Below are positions 42,959 through 57,800 of a stretch of DNA of 64,000 nucleotides, in pieces; position 1 is the stretch's first letter, and the number at the start of each line of letters is the position of its first letter. The notes below the pieces were generated by a model, which worked only from the letters and a program-made list of their open reading frames with translations, did no database searches and had not been told where the DNA came from. The stretch comes from Megamerina dolium. Lineage: Eukaryota > Arthropoda > Insecta > Diptera > Megamerinidae. The stretch is from contig OY978525.1 in the NCBI GenBank assembly GCA_963854835.1, positions 107,268,917-107,332,916 on the forward strand. Reading direction: 5' to 3'. A program made the position numbers and the translations under genes.

Positions 42959-44524
42959 AAAATAAAATAAGAAGAAAACCTGCTTAATCAGAGGTCTCTA
43001 TTCAGCATCTGAACAGAAAACTGATGACAAGCGTTGATAATGCATGAAAGCGTATGAATGAATAGTATGATGACGTACTCTATCATTAAGTGGGTGTACA
43101 TATGTAAGTGTATGTCATAGAGAATAATGATGTATTTCGTAATGTTTTATTTTATTATATTCACATGGTACATACATTAAATGACTTTAATATAGGGCAT
43201 ATTGTTGAATAGTTGCAAGTTTTGAAGCAAAACTAAAATTGGAAGTAGAAAAACCGAAACCAACATACACTCTATATGGTAGAATTATAGTTGAAAAACT
43301 TGTAGCATACGCACAGGGGCAACCTATATTATTTGGCTTTTTATAGGCTTATCATAAATATTGTTACAATTTGCAACTAAATATTTTTGCTTTAATGTTG
43401 CAATTTTACGAAAAGATTTGTTTAAAAAAATTAAATGAAGTGTGCTTTATAAGTGTAATACTGTAATAGGGCATATTTTTCAGACCTAAGAATCATTCCA
43501 TTTTTCATGGCAGTGTTTATTCTGTAAAGTTATGCGACATTCATGCACAATTAATTATGGTCGAATGTAGAGGGCATCATTTGTCCTATCAGACACCCCA
43601 ATATTGAGTCATTGCAGTACGCAATTATTCGACCGAAAGTTTATACGGTTTGTGTAAAGGCAAATGGCGGTAATTTTAATTATTTACTTTTTCTTAAATA
43701 TGTAAAAATATGTAAGAATTTAAAAATTCTAAAAGAAATCATTTAAGAATACACAATAGTTTTCATTTTGCAGATAAAAATTGTGTGTTGCAAAATTTAT
43801 GGAATAAATAGATATTATTTGTTTATGTATTTGTAAGACACTGAGTAAAATTCAAAAGAAAAATAAAGACAGAGGCATTTATGAATTATGCTTATAGCAT
43901 TATGGCTTACTTTGTGTGTCATTTTTTCTTCTGGTTCATCGTCATCATCATCATCATCATTATCATCACATCTCATCTTATTATACCATTGCAACACCCC
44001 CCTCTGTGTATGATATATTTATAATGACATACAATATTGTTGCTGTGTCAATATTGTGTGCCCATATAACATTTAAAGAATATGCTTTGTATGAAAGTCC
44101 TGATTCATTGATTTAATACATTCGCTATGCATTTTATGTACATGAACATTAAGACTACATTCATTTTATATAAATATCAATAAAAGTTAAGCACGTTAAG
44201 ATTGTCCCACACAAAATGAAAAAATATCATATAATATCTTCTTATTGCTACCATTGACTATAAAATCTTATTTTATTGCAACATATTCTTTGTACGTACA
44301 CATTGTAGAATATGGCAAAATGTATTTAATATCTAGCCAGATGACCCAATGTAGGTGTAGGCATTTCGTTTTGTCAAAAAAAAAAAAAAAATTAAAAATA
44401 ACAATTATAATTTATATTATTATTATTATTATTATTATATAACTTAGCGCACTGTGGGTGTAAATATAAACGTACGCGTTGCCAATACTTTTGAATTTTG
44501 CTTAAATTCAAGTGCTGTTTTATA
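41811..44524. other. AT-rich spacer with microsatellites, no gene seen
   Basis: It holds the long (TA)n tract, a TCTCACACTC tract near 42650, a (TCA)n tract near 43940-43966 and a (TTA)n tract near 44415-44438. No supported coding frame is visible. Confidence 0.6.
42871..42955. repeat. (TA)n microsatellite, 85 bp
   Basis: It is an uninterrupted TA dinucleotide run between GTGTGTGAA and TTTAAAAATA. Confidence 0.95.
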
Positions 44525-45791
44525 CAGGATGCTTTTTTGGCAACACTGTTTTTGGCAGCTCAGCTGTTTTCGTGTAACATGTTACTGTCAAACATATTCA
44601 GTTTGGTCTATAATTTAACCATGAATCGACTTACAAACGAACAACACTTGCAGATTATTGAATTTTATTATCAAAATTCATGCTCCGGATCATTCAATCA
44701 TTCATTTTATGGTCAGTTTGGGCGACCTTCTGAGGCGGCTATTCGGAATCTTGTGACTCAATTTCGCACCAAATTTACATTGTTGGACATTAAACCATCA
44801 ATACGCATACGTAGAGTGAGGACAAAGGAAAATATCATAGCTGTATCCGCCAGTGTTGTTGATGACCGTGAATTATTGATTCGGTGCCGTCCGCAGCAAT
44901 TGGGTCTCTGTTACTCCACTACGTGGAAATTTTTGCGAAAGGATTTGAGTGTAAAACCTTTTAAAATACAGCTGATGTAAGAATTGAAGCCATACGATCT
45001 ACCTCAACGGGTAACTTATGGTGAATGGGCGTTGGCAAAGTTGGATGAAGATCCACTTTTTTATCGGAAAATTGTGTTCAGCGACGAAACTCATTTCTGC
45101 TTGAATGGATACGTGAACAATAAAAATTGCCGTATTTGGTGTGAAGAGCAGCCAGAAGCATGGCAAGAACTGCCAGTGCATGCCGAAAAATGCACTGTTT
45201 TGGTGGCATCATTGGACCGTACTATTTTAAAGACGACGAAGGCAGGAACGGTACTGTGAATGGCGAGCGCTACTGTGTGATGATTACAAATTTTTTTTTT
45301 CCAAAAATGGAAGAACCAGACTTGGCTGACATGGGTTTCAACAAGACGGTGCCACATGTCACAATGCCACATGTCACGCGAAACAATGGCACAATTGAGA
45401 GCCGAGTTCGCTGAACAGTTTATTTCACGGTTGGGGACGGTCAATTGGCCTTCTAGATCGTGCAATTTAACGCCTTGAGACTATTTTTTGTGGGGCTATG
45501 TTAAGGCTCATGTCTATAGCGACAAGCCCGCAGAGGTTGACGCACTAGAAACCAATATTGAAGAATTTATTCGCGAGATACCGGCCGATATGTTGGAGAG
45601 AGTATGCCAGAATTGGACCCAGCGTAAGAACCATTTGAGGCGCAGCTGCGATCAACATTTACATGAAATCATCTTTTAACATTGAATTATATAGATCGTT
45701 CTATCGACTCAAATAAAGATTTCATACATTTCTCTAAATTTTATGTATTTTTTTTTAAATCAAATCCGATGGCTCTTAAAAAATCACCCTG
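44525..45791 (+). mobile_element. DD41D-like mariner relative, copy B
   Basis: Ends CAGGATGCTTTTTTGGCAAC and the complement of GGCTCTTAAAAAATCACCCTG are preceded by TA at 44523-44524; the right flank is AA, so the target site is degraded. The plus strand reads MNRLTNEQHLQIIEFYYQNS at 44622, RTKFTLLDIKPSIRIRRVRT and KPFKIQLM then TAA at 44978-44980. The same frame continues with ELKPYDLPQRVTYGEWALAK, VFSDETHFCLNGYVNNKNC (first Asp), then frameshifts and a C-terminal end DMLERVCQNWTQRKNHLR. A deletion and a duplicated ATGCCACATGTCAC disturb the second Asp block. Confidence 0.9.
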
Positions 45792-45793
45792 AA

Positions 45794-46327
45794 CAAATTG
45801 TTCGAAGTGGTTCGTTGAATAACATTCGATATTTTTCGCAATTTTAACTGGTTAATGGAAAACAGTTTACAACATTTCGCCTATCTCTTAGTTGCGTAGG
45901 AGTATTTCTACAATATGTATAAGAAAATCATCAGCATTTGTCACTTGTTCACCTTCACTTAAACCTATATCATATCGCTAGGATATTATTTGAAGCATGA
46001 ACGTTCGAAGATAGAATATTAAACATTTTCATACGTTTGACTTTCAATGTTTTTCTCAAGCAACTTTCTTTCAATATGATAAGACACTACCATGTCGGTT
46101 CAAGCAAATCATTTAATGAATATTTAATGTAATTTATTATTATATATAATGCCTATTATACAATATTTCTCTTATTGTATATATTATCTTTTTAGTATTT
46201 GCTTCTTCAACAACAACAACAACAACAACAACAATTAAACGACTAACTACTACAATATAATATACATATATTGTAAAAAGAAAGAAAAACAACAATACAT
46301 TGAAAAGTAATAAATACATAAATTAGG
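45794..46327. other. Region just upstream of the prohormone-like gene
   Basis: A (CAA)n tract lies at 46207-46236. No clear TATA box or other promoter element can be assigned. It may contain 5' UTR or promoter of the next gene. Confidence 0.45.
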
Positions 46328-46565
46328 ATGTCTGTTATCCGGGGAAAACGACAGCAACAACATTGCTTCCTATTGTTGTTGCTACAATGTATCACATTTG
46401 CAGACATATCGTTGGCACAACGTTCACCATATTCATTGCAAGCAGCTGTCGATGAATTGCATCGTCGTGAAGCTGCCAAGTATCCATTAAATGCTCCACC
46501 CTCACAGCAGCATTACTTTGGCAGCGCTTTGGGTACAGCAAATGAACAGGATTACTGGGATGATG
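46328..46565 (+). CDS. Prohormone-like gene exon 1: signal peptide
   Basis: ATG 46328 is the first in the frame and is followed by MSVIRGKRQQQHCFLLLLLQ, a basic start and hydrophobic core. After the predicted cleavage, QRSPYSLQAAVDELHRREA follows. The donor is GTAAGT at 46566, leaving one base. Confidence 0.85.
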
Positions 46566-48812
46566 GTAAGTGTACATGAGTGTATGTGGGTGTCTGTGTA
46601 CGTGTGTGTGTTTACAACTGCTTGTAAGTTTAGGTGTTAGCTAGAGTCCGTATTTGTATGTATGTATGTATGCATTATATGGATAAATGATTGTATAATT
46701 AATGAAATTACTTTATGTCCAATTGAAACGTAGACGAAGGAGCAGAGTAAGTGAGAAAATACAATCACAGTAATATTGAATGACAAGAGGAAATTTAAAT
46801 GAATTTTCGCTATTGACAATTATTCGATTTTATGCATTTGTCGTCTTTTTCTAAACTTTTGTATTGTCCATATATATGGTTCACCTTGAAGATCGTTCTA
46901 TGTAACGGTAATGAGTCATGTTATTTGATATTAGCCATGTTATATTTGAAAACTTGCTATTCTTTTGCAACTGAAACGACAAAGATGTTTTTTATTCTAA
47001 GCAGAGTTGATTTAATTTCTTATTTTATATACAGGGTGGCCGATGAATATTGCTACATTAAGATACGCAAATAGCTTAATCTTAAATTCATTTAATTCAC
47101 TTTTTCTTTTTTTGTTTGAAAGATAATACATTTTTATTATGCATTGGTTAATTAGTTTTAAAAATAATGATTTTAAATGGCTCCACACTCAGTGACGCAT
47201 GTGCGACATCTTATCAAAAAGTTATTCATTACTGGAGGGTTGTAGCTGGAATTGCCTCAATTATCGTTCGAATGGATTGCTTCAAATCATTCAAATTTGT
47301 TGGTTTGATTTTGTAAACTTTCTGTTTGCAATATCCCCACAAGGAAAAATCTGGTGGAGTAAGGTCAGGCGTTTGCTGCGTCTTGCTCCATAAGTCAGCA
47401 TTTGATATAGTGTTAGGCCAGATTTATGAAGACTTGCAGTGTATTCATATCCGCCGCTGATGTGTTCCACATCTCGCAGCCATACAGCAAAGATGGTTTA
47501 ACATTGGAGTTAAATATTTTCAATTTTGTGTGCCGCGAGATGAGTGATGCATTCCAGATTGGACGTAAAGTGCCGAATGGTACCAGTGCTTTTTTGATAT
47601 GATTTAGGATGTCTTCGCTCGAACCACCCGACGTCGAGATGATGCTACCCAGATAGCAAAAAGAATGTACCTCCTCCAGCTGAATATCATCAATCGCGAA
47701 TTCACACGTATTTTGGGTATTTATACGCATTGATTTGGTTTTTGAAATGTTGAATGCCAAGCCGACTTTAGCTCCGGCATCTTGTACCAGTTGCAATTTC
47801 GTCTTCATGTCCGAGTAGGTATGAGATAGCAAATGTCGTCCGCATAATCGAGGTCAGCGAAACGGCCCCAGGTAATAATGGTATCCAATACGATGTTGAA
47901 AAGCAGTAGTGGTAATGTACACAGAGTATCTTTATTCTGTCGCCTAGAAGTAGTTCGTGCATTACCCGGCAACCTGCTTCATTGTAACGTGTCTCGACGA
48001 GTTTGATCATTTGGAATGGATTCTTCCGGTAGTAAAAATTTTCCATGAAAAAAGCTTCTAAAAGAATTCTGTGACAAAGCTCAGAAAAAATGATGTCACA
48101 AGGGTTCTGCCGTTCGAAACCGGCTAAAATAAGTAGGTACCTTCTAATACTGTCAAAATTTTAAAACAACCACAAGAGTAATGGAAGAGAAACTCGGCCA
48201 AAGAGACCTTTGGGGCTTTAAGTGCCATATATTTATTTATTTTTATATTTATTTTTATGTAAAGGTGATTATCTCAAGAAAAAACAAAAGACTAAATAAC
48301 TTTAGAAACAAGAAATGGATCCTTGAAAATATATAGTAACGCTATAGCCACGGATATGCGGCCAAGAAGTACAACTTACGCGTCGTAGGGTTTAATTCAT
48401 CGAAATACAATATATTGTACATATGCAGTGGCATAGGCAGGATTTTGGCAAGCAGAGGGTAGGGGTTAAGATGAAAAAGATGTATAAATATCTTTAAATA
48501 TGTTTTAAGTATCTATATATTATTATTATTCTTTTTTAACAAGTCCATCGGTCAAGGGGGACCTTTCCCCTGACCCTCCCTGCATATGCCACTGTATATA
48601 TGTATATATAATATACATTATATTAATAATATTCGTGCATAACATACATGTAGACGCGCATATACCTGGCAATCATGTTTTGACGTTACCAATAATTAAT
48701 ATACGTAATAATACAACGCCACGAAAATCCTCTTCCTTACAACATATATAAAATTTCCTTATTATTTACAATTTTCGTATGTATAACCTTACACCGTTTG
48801 TACTCCCATTAC

Positions 48813-48860
<48 letters not shown>

Positions 48861-51800
48861 CAATGTGTAGGTTTACCCCGTAGAACCTCTAATACCTCTG
48901 TATGTATAGAAAATTCATCAATAAATTTTTGAAATATTTTTTCATGTAGAAACATATGCACATTATAAGTACATCAAAATAGTATGAAAATATTGAATTG
49001 CCAAAAATGGTAAATCCTAAATACAACAACAACAAAGACGAAATGAAAACTCCCACATAACAATCTTATTATTTTTATATTGTATATCAATTGTCATAGA
49101 ATTCCTTAGAAATACCCTTACCATCTATATACAGTAGTAATAGATATATATATATAAAATATTTATTGTAGTCAAAAATTGTATGATGATAATAATAGAA
49201 GAAGAAAAACTGTCAATTGCACATATAGAATATTTATTTACTAACTTATATGAAATCCCAAAAATTTTATATGAATGTACTATATATGTAGCCCGCATGT
49301 TACTAATACACATTATTATTATCACCATCATCATCATCATCATCATCATCATCATTATCCCCTTTTTTTTTCTCGTGTAATTTTATAATTTCAATTAATT
49401 TCATTTCATTTGATACCATTTTGTTTCGTTTCCTTTGTTCGTTTCCATTTTGCTTTTCCCCACATTTCAGATTCCGATTTCCCAGCCAACTACAACAAGA
49501 ATCATAATCGTCATAGATTAAATAAAGCATTAGCCAAATATTTGGAACGTGAAAACTATGATGCCGAACATGGTGGATTGTCATTAGGACCATTTGGTGG
49601 CTATGAATTTGATGATGAAGAAAATATCAATAATAATTATAATAACAATAACAATAATAATAATAATCCCTTTAATAATTATCAAGAGGAGAAGAAACGT
49701 TCATCATACTTTAGAGAGCGTGATAATAAGTATGGTAAGTATATTAAAGCATTTAGGATTACTATGTATGTATGTAGCATACCATCATACATACATACAA
49801 CACACATATATATCAAGTATTTATGGTAAGACTTTTGACATACATGAGAAGCATAAGTACATATAAGCATATTATATCACCATATGAATATACAACTATA
49901 TATAGGTATTAGTATAACAAGTGGTTGTAATGTGTGTGTGTGTGAAAGTTGAATATGTGTTAGTAAATCACAGAGACTTAAAAAAAATGACAGCAACTTA
50001 TATCAGATCAATCGATAAGTTCGTTTATTAATCAATAATATATTTTCGTGCATTATTTACAATGTCTTCCCAACATTTAGGCAAATTTTTAATTCCCTGC
50101 TCAAAAAATTGTTTTTCCTTGGAGTCAAAATACGCCTAGATATCCCTTTTTATTGCTTCTTTTGAGGTGTAGTTCCTATTACTGAAATGGGACTGAAGTC
50201 CGAGGAAAAGGTGATAATCACAACGTGCAATATCCGGAAAGTATGGTAGTCATATCCCACCAAATAGACAGGACAGAATCTTTTTGGGGTGAAAGCCACC
50301 TCTGGGCGTTGGTTCTGGTGTTTCATCTTTATCTAATCACTGGCGTTTGCGAACAGGATTCTTGTAAAGGACTCATTTTTCGTCACCAGTAACAATACGG
50401 TTCAAAAAAACTCTCATTTTCAAGCCGCTGCAGCAGCTGAGGACACACATTCACTCTCTGCTTAATGTTTTCGACGGAAAGTTTATGCGGAACCCATTTG
50501 CCCAGCTTTGGAACCTATGAACCCAACTGAACCAGCTGCCTGTAAACTGCTCCATGTGATGAATTTAACCTTCCAAACTATCATATCGACTGTGAAACTT
50601 GGCTCAGCTTCCACGAGTTCCAGCAAGGCGTCGGAGTTAAAGACCTCAGAACGATCAGAGCATGGGGCATCCTTTACATCACAATCACCACTTCGGAATT
50701 TGAAAAAAAAAAAAAAAACGTTTGCGCAGTCCTTACACTCACGGTATTCTCTCAATGAGCTGCGTTTATTTCTGCAGCAACAGTTGTTGCATTTTTTTCA
50801 CTTTTATAAAAAAAAAAATACAAAATATGCCTCTTATACTCGTTCGAAGATTCCATTTTATTTTTTAACAACTCGTGCTTCTATCCACCATTAAAACCAC
50901 TATTTGAGAGAATAGAAAATAGTAGAAAATAGTACAGAAAATAAAAATAGTTCCGTTATCTCCCACGAATCATTTTTTGTAAGCAAAAAGCGCCTACTGT
51001 GAAACTATTGAAAAAATAACGCACGAGCTTATGGACTGACCTGATACTTACATAGTATATATAATAGGTTTATATAGCACATACATCTATACTTCGAGTA
51101 CGAGTACAAGAAGTGAATAATATTGAAATAAAATATGAAAATATGGGATATTCGTCTGGGGTCACAGATTTACTATAGTACGATAACAATGTGTTATCAT
51201 ATTATAATATGCATGTATGTGTGTGTCTGTGTGCGTGTGTGGGATTATAATTTTTTTTTTCTACTCAATTCAGTCAAAATGGTATTATCATCTTTCATTC
51301 ACACGAGCTTTCGAATAACATTATGATAGCTTAAGGATTTCAAAGCACTTGAGCGTACACATATCCTGTTTATTTATGCAAAGGATATTTGATTGCAAGA
51401 GAATAATGACTTTGTGATAAATTAATCATAGATTCTTGGTGGTACTATAAAAAAAAGGAAAAACTAGCCATAAATGAATGTTGTGAAAATGCTTTGTGGC
51501 AACGTTTAAAAAAAAGTTATATCCTAGGACTGGTTTTTCATTCTATGCCTGTGGTACTTGAAGTAGTGTCTAGAGCGGTATCGCCTTGCCTGGCAAGAAG
51601 CAATCGAGACTTGGAATATCAAATATTTACGGTATAGTGGGTCAATTCTTTTGTCGCCAAATTGCATAGAAATTGACAAGAAATTGTTGCTACCCATAAA
51701 ATTACAAAATTTTTTATTTTTAAAAATAGCATGATAGACTAAGAAATGCATATCCAAAATATGAAGAATTAAAAATGCCAAAATGTTGGAAAAATGTAGG

Positions 51801-54800
51801 GAATCGTATGGACAAAAAATCACTAGGAACTTACTTACTTATGTGGCCATTACAACCGAAAATCGATTTAGGCTTCACCAGCCAGCTCTTTCCTTCGCTA
51901 GCTGGCGCCAGTTAGAATTTCCAAGCGCTGACAAGTTCTCCAATACTTGACCTTTCCACCGGAGGTTAGGTCTTCCTCTTCTGTGTTATGCACCAGCGGG
52001 ATCCAAATATAACACTTTCTCAGTCGGAGCATGTTCCTGCATTCGCTTGATATGACCTAGCCAGCGCAGCCGTTGAATTTTAATGCGCTTTACTATGTTG
52101 GTGTTGGCATAGAAAAAATACAGCTCATGATTGTACCTTATTCGATACTCACCACCAACGCAAATAGGTCCAAAGATTGTCCAAGCTTCGGCGCCATATG
52201 TTAGGATAGGCATGATGAGAGACTTGTAGAGTGTGGTTTTCGTTTAGCCAAAGTAGCACCTGTTAGCAAGAGCTATCCTTGAACGTAGTGTTGCCAATGA
52301 ATTTTTGAGCGAATGCGTAGTGCAAAAATTCTGGAAAAATACAAAATTATTGAATTGCTGGCTCTTAGTTTTAGGAGAAGATATTGATCGACATCAATTG
52401 AAAATTATGTCTCCGGGAGCTATGCGTCAAGCTCGTTCAATAATTTACGCTCTGAAAATAATATTAAAATTAGAAAGTGGAACACAAAGTGGCAATGCTG
52501 TACCTTTTTTTCTGTGGCTTCCTGCATTGGCTGCAATTCAAAGGATCTTTATAAGATGTATTCTTCCTTGCATATGAAGTGACCGCAAGAGCTGCCTTAC
52601 GGAGTATTTAAGAGATTTTTAAGTTTTGTCGTTATAACCATCAAAGCAAGACTTTAGCTATGTTTCTTATATTGTGTGTCTATTAAGTCCATCGTATATT
52701 TTTTTTATTCATAAGATACGATTTGATGGTTGAGAAAGTAACGAAACAGAGAACTTAATTGAATTTGATCACTGTCAATTTCACATTTGAGACGCATTGT
52801 TATTATATATTGGGTGTGTGAATTAGTAACCTACCTTTTTTAGTGTTCAAAAAGAATTTATTTTTGAGAATTCTGTAAAAACCAAATCATTGTCCATTAG
52901 CAACTATGACATTTCCGGCAATTTATGGCTTATTTGGCTTAGCGGCCAAAAATGAATAGAGCCAATTTTTGATTCCGATGGCTGAAATGAAGCGTATCTC
53001 AAGGCGCCAAGTCTGGGCTATAAGGCGGGTGGAGTAAAAATGTCTATCCGCCATTAGCAAGATAGTTTTTGACCGAAATAGCAATGTGTGGCGGTGCGTT
53101 GTCATGGTGAAAAATTACCGACTCGTCTGTGGTCGCATATTCCGGGCAGACTTTTATTTCGGAAATTTCGATGTTGAAGTTGAACAACACTTTAGGAAAA
53201 ACAACTCCTGAGATCGCAACTTTCCGAAAGACCCAATATTTCCTATAATTTTTCTACATCTATTCTACATTTCTACTTACTTACTTACTTATGTGGCCAT
53301 AACAACCGAATATCGATTTAGGCCGAAAATAACATGCTTCGCCAGCCATCTCTGTTCTTCGCTAGCTGGCGCCAGTTAGAAATTCCAAGCGCCGTCAGGT
53401 TCTCCAGTACTTGGTCTTTCCACCGGAGGTTTGGACTTCCTCTTTTGCGTCGTCCTCCAGCGGGTTCTGAATATAACACCTTCTTAGCTGAAGCGTGTTC
53501 TTCCATTCGCTCGACATGACCTAGCCAGCGCAGCCGCTGGAGTTTGATGCGCTTTACTATGTCAATATCGGCATACAGCTCGTACAGCTCATGGTTGTAC
53601 CTTATTCGGTACTCGCCACCAACGCAAATAGGTCCAAAGATCTTGCGTAGGACTTTTCTCTCGAAAACTCCAAGTATTCGCTCATCCGAGGTGGAAATTG
53701 TCCAGGCTTCAGCGCCATATGTTACATTTCTACATCTAAGACAAAAATGTCAATGATTTTCTATCAATTTCAAAATCAATGATAATTCATAGGAGACTCT
53801 ATGTATTTGGAAGCTTGTCAAATAAGGTCCTTGCTCAAATCAAGCCCCGATTCAGCTGAGCCAATTATAAAGTTGATGAAAGGCTCTCATAATCTGATTA
53901 ACATACGAGAAGATCAAAAAGCTTCACAGCTTCAGCGGTTCTGATAATCATAGAGAAATGAAAGTTTACAAATTACCTCTCAAACTTATGTACTATAGAA
54001 ACTTTGCAAAACAACAAGTGTCAAACTTCATGTTTTCGAATCAGCCAATTAGAAATTATTTAATTGTCACATGATTACACGGATATAGTTAATTTTTGTT
54101 TATCATCAACATTGATTGATTTATGGTAAATAAAGTTTCTTTTATGATCGATATTAGTTAATGAGATTTCACAATAAAAGAAAAGGACAGCAGCTAGAAA
54201 TAATGGATGGTATGGTATATCCATTCAACATATTGAAAATAATGGAAAGTATATGATGACATGTAGGTAGGTAGTCAATTTGGATAATTATTTTGCCAAG
54301 GTTATTCACCTTCTCCACAAAGTGGCCCTTAATATGATTAGCTAACAAAATATGTATTCAATTAATTATGTATATACGATGATATTTGCTAATTAATCAA
54401 CTGAGTTATTGTCCTTAAGGTGAGAGAAAATAATTGATTATATTTACTTGTTTCTTTTATTCCTTTGCTTATCTCATAGATGCCAACAATGCGCCTGCTT
54501 CTGTATTTCGTGAACGTGAATCTCAAGTAGTTAATGAACCAGAACGTTCCGAACTTACAGAACAATTCTTGCGTGAAATCGAAGAAACACAAGAGCACGA
54601 CCGTGAGGAACGTTACAAGGAGGCTCTACGACATCTCTGGGAGAAATATCAACAACAAGAAAACGAAATCGAGGGTGACATCTTTGAAGAGAAGAAGCGT
54701 ATGCGTACACCACCCTACTATATGTTGATGCAAAAGAAGCGGTCGTACCCAGTACTACCATGGCTGCCGTATGCGGAGCGTAAGAAACGTTTTCCTGTTG

Positions 54801-57800
54801 CTAAACGTTCGACAACAAAACGTTCTGCCGTTGATAATACCAATTTCCGTAAAACGAATGAGAAGGTGGCACGAGAATTGAGCGAACTTTTCGGTACGCC
54901 CGGAGAAGAGAAAAAGAAACGTTCCACCGATGAACAGACTAAGGTATTATCGACTCATGCGCCAGACACCACATCGACACCCATAAATGATATGCATTTG
55001 GAAACCCCAGCTAAAAATTTAAACGCTACAGATGGTGAAAAACTGGCAAAAACAACACCTGCATCAGTCGCCACCGTTGAGCAACATCAGCATGGCATAG
55101 GTCATGCCGGCACACATGGTCATTCTAAGGAGCGTAAACATCGCAAACGTAGCGATCACCATTCACATGAGAGTCACGAGGAGGAAGAAGATTCGGAGGA
55201 GCATGAGGAACATGATGAGCATGATGAAGAAGAAGAGGACGAAGATGACCATGAAGACTTCGAAGAGGATGAAGATGAGCAACGCAAAAAGAAGCGTGAC
55301 GTTAACGGAGTGAAACATTCAAGTGGTGAACTACTGCGCGAAGATCAAATATTGCCGGGAGATATTAATTCACGAAGTAAAAAATCGATAGAATGGTCAA
55401 AATATATTGGTCTCGATCGCAAGAAGAAATCAATGAAACGTGAAAATAATAGATCGAAGTAAGTGTGCTTAGGATTGATATATCGTAGGTCATAATCATC
55501 ATATTCAATGTTCTATTCAAAATATTATACACACAGTTTAGATGTGAAGAAACGCAGCGCTGCTGATGCTGAAGATTCATCTGATGACGCAGATGCAAAG
55601 GAAAAGAAAGAGAAACGTGATATTGATCCAGAGAAATTGGATAATATGGATAAGAAATTGCAATCAATTGAGGATTTCATTATTGATGAAACTATCAAGT
55701 ATACTGGAGCACATGAAGGTGAGTCAAATAGTGCGTCAAAATACAGCCCTTCGGGTTTGGTAACTATAGAAATATTAGGTAGATCTCTGTTAAGCCCAAA
55801 AATTCCTCGAAAACCTTGCAGATCTGTAAACTCAGACAAGAAATTATAAACAATTTTTAGAGTGAAATTTTTATTTTTGAGATTGAAGCATTTTCAAATT
55901 TGTGGAAAAAATACAAAATGTAATATTCTGAACTAAAAAATTGGCTTTATTGGAAGGATAATTTTATGCAATTACTGTTTGAATATGATTTCGGCTATAC
56001 GGACACCTCGGCTGACTCGAATGTGGCATAATCTGGAAACCCAATTTTCGATTACTTTTTCAAGCAATAGGGGCCTAACCATGGCAATAATTCGCTCAAT
56101 GTTGGCTTGCAAGTCATCCAAAGTTGCTGGTTTATCAGCATAAGCTATCCCTTTCACATATCCCTACAAAAAAGAATAATCCAGAGGTGTTAAATCGCAA
56201 TATCTTGCAGGGTAATTCACAGGTCCTTTTTGGGAGATTATGTTGTCCCCAAATATTCAACCTTCAATAAATCGATTGTTCGATTTAGGGCATGCAGCGC
56301 CATCTTGCTGGAATCACATCTCTTTCTCATTCATACCACGCAATCGGGGAATTGACAATTACGTTGTTGCCTGCCACGTTTTTCAAGTGTGGACCAATGA
56401 TTCCACCAGCCCATAAAGCGCACCAAACAGTAAGCACAACTGAAGCACAACTTTGTTATCGAAAAGATTTTTCTTTCGAACGCTACTTACCTGTTTGCAA
56501 GCAATTGGCAATTCTTCCGGCACTAAAACACTTGTGATGTCACAGTGTTCGGAATCGGCTAATATAAGTAGGTCTCTTGTAATACTGTCCGAACATTTAA
56601 AATGCACCACAGTACTGGAACAGAAGCTCGACCAAAGGGCCCTTCGGGGCTTATAAGTGCCACATATCTATCTATCTAAGGGTGTCTTGTGGATTGTCTT
56701 CACTCCAAATCCTACAATTTTCCTTGTTCACATATCCATTGAGCCACAAATGAGCTACATCACTGAATAAAATTTTGCGATAAAACAATAGGTCAACTTC
56801 CAATTGATTTTGAGCCCATTGGCCAAATAAACGGCGAGATTGATGATCTTCCGCCTTTAATTCTTGCACTAGCTGGATCTTATAGGGCCGGAAACCAAGA
56901 GCGTTATGCAAAAATTTCCATAAAATGGAACTTCAACTACTGCGCATTTGGAAAAAAATGCTTAAAAATATATTCTGGTTGCACATTTTACAAAGCAAGC
57001 TTGGTCGAAATATAAAATTGCCGATACACGCAATTGTTTGTGAGGCTGCAGAAAGGTGGATCCGTAAAAAGTACCTTTAAAATTTTAAAGTTGTGGAGTT
57101 TCCGTATTTTAAATGATTCCATAATTATTTTCTAGGTTCACAAAATTAAAGGCAATTCGTTTAGATTGCTTCTTCCACTTTTTATGCATTTATTAATGTA
57201 ATCACGATAAGGGCCACATAAAATTTTTGGCTACTTTCGTGAGAATTTTATTTGAATTAATTTAAATATACCTATATTATTTCATAGGCATAGCCAATCC
57301 TGAAGAAATAAGACGTCTCAAAGATCATGTGCTCTCACGTTTGGCCACCGCTTATAGTTTAGAAAAAATGCGCCGTGCTCTCGAGAAGCTACGACAATCT
57401 GTCGATAATGAGAATCATTTGTTAAGGAATGTTATCGAATCGGATGATTCAAATGAATCGTTGGAGAATCAGAAACGTTTATCCGTAAAGAAGGAGAAGG
57501 TGCAATATCCACATGATGATTTCCAGTAAGTTAAGTTAAAGCATATTTGCAATTTAATTCAATTGAATTTTCACAATTTCAGCCTAGCTACAAATAATGG
57601 AAAAACGAAAGAGATACATTCGAATGCCATGATGAGCTCCACTAATACTGCACATATGCCTAAAAACTCAGATGGCATTGATGGTGATGTTGGTGATGAT
57701 GATTATGGTGGTGGTGGTGGAGCTGGTGGTGGTTTGCAAGAGGTACGAAGAAAGAAGAAACGTACTAATGGTTATTTACGTTACCCCGAATTACCGAATG

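Noticed and set aside
46207..46236. (CAA)n tract as coding poly-Gln upstream of the prohormone-like gene
   Set aside because: The frame is closed before ATG 46328 and the tract is not joined to a supported exon.
49125..49355. Poly-Met/Ile minus-strand open frame
   Set aside because: It is a translation of the (ATC)n microsatellite with no other support.
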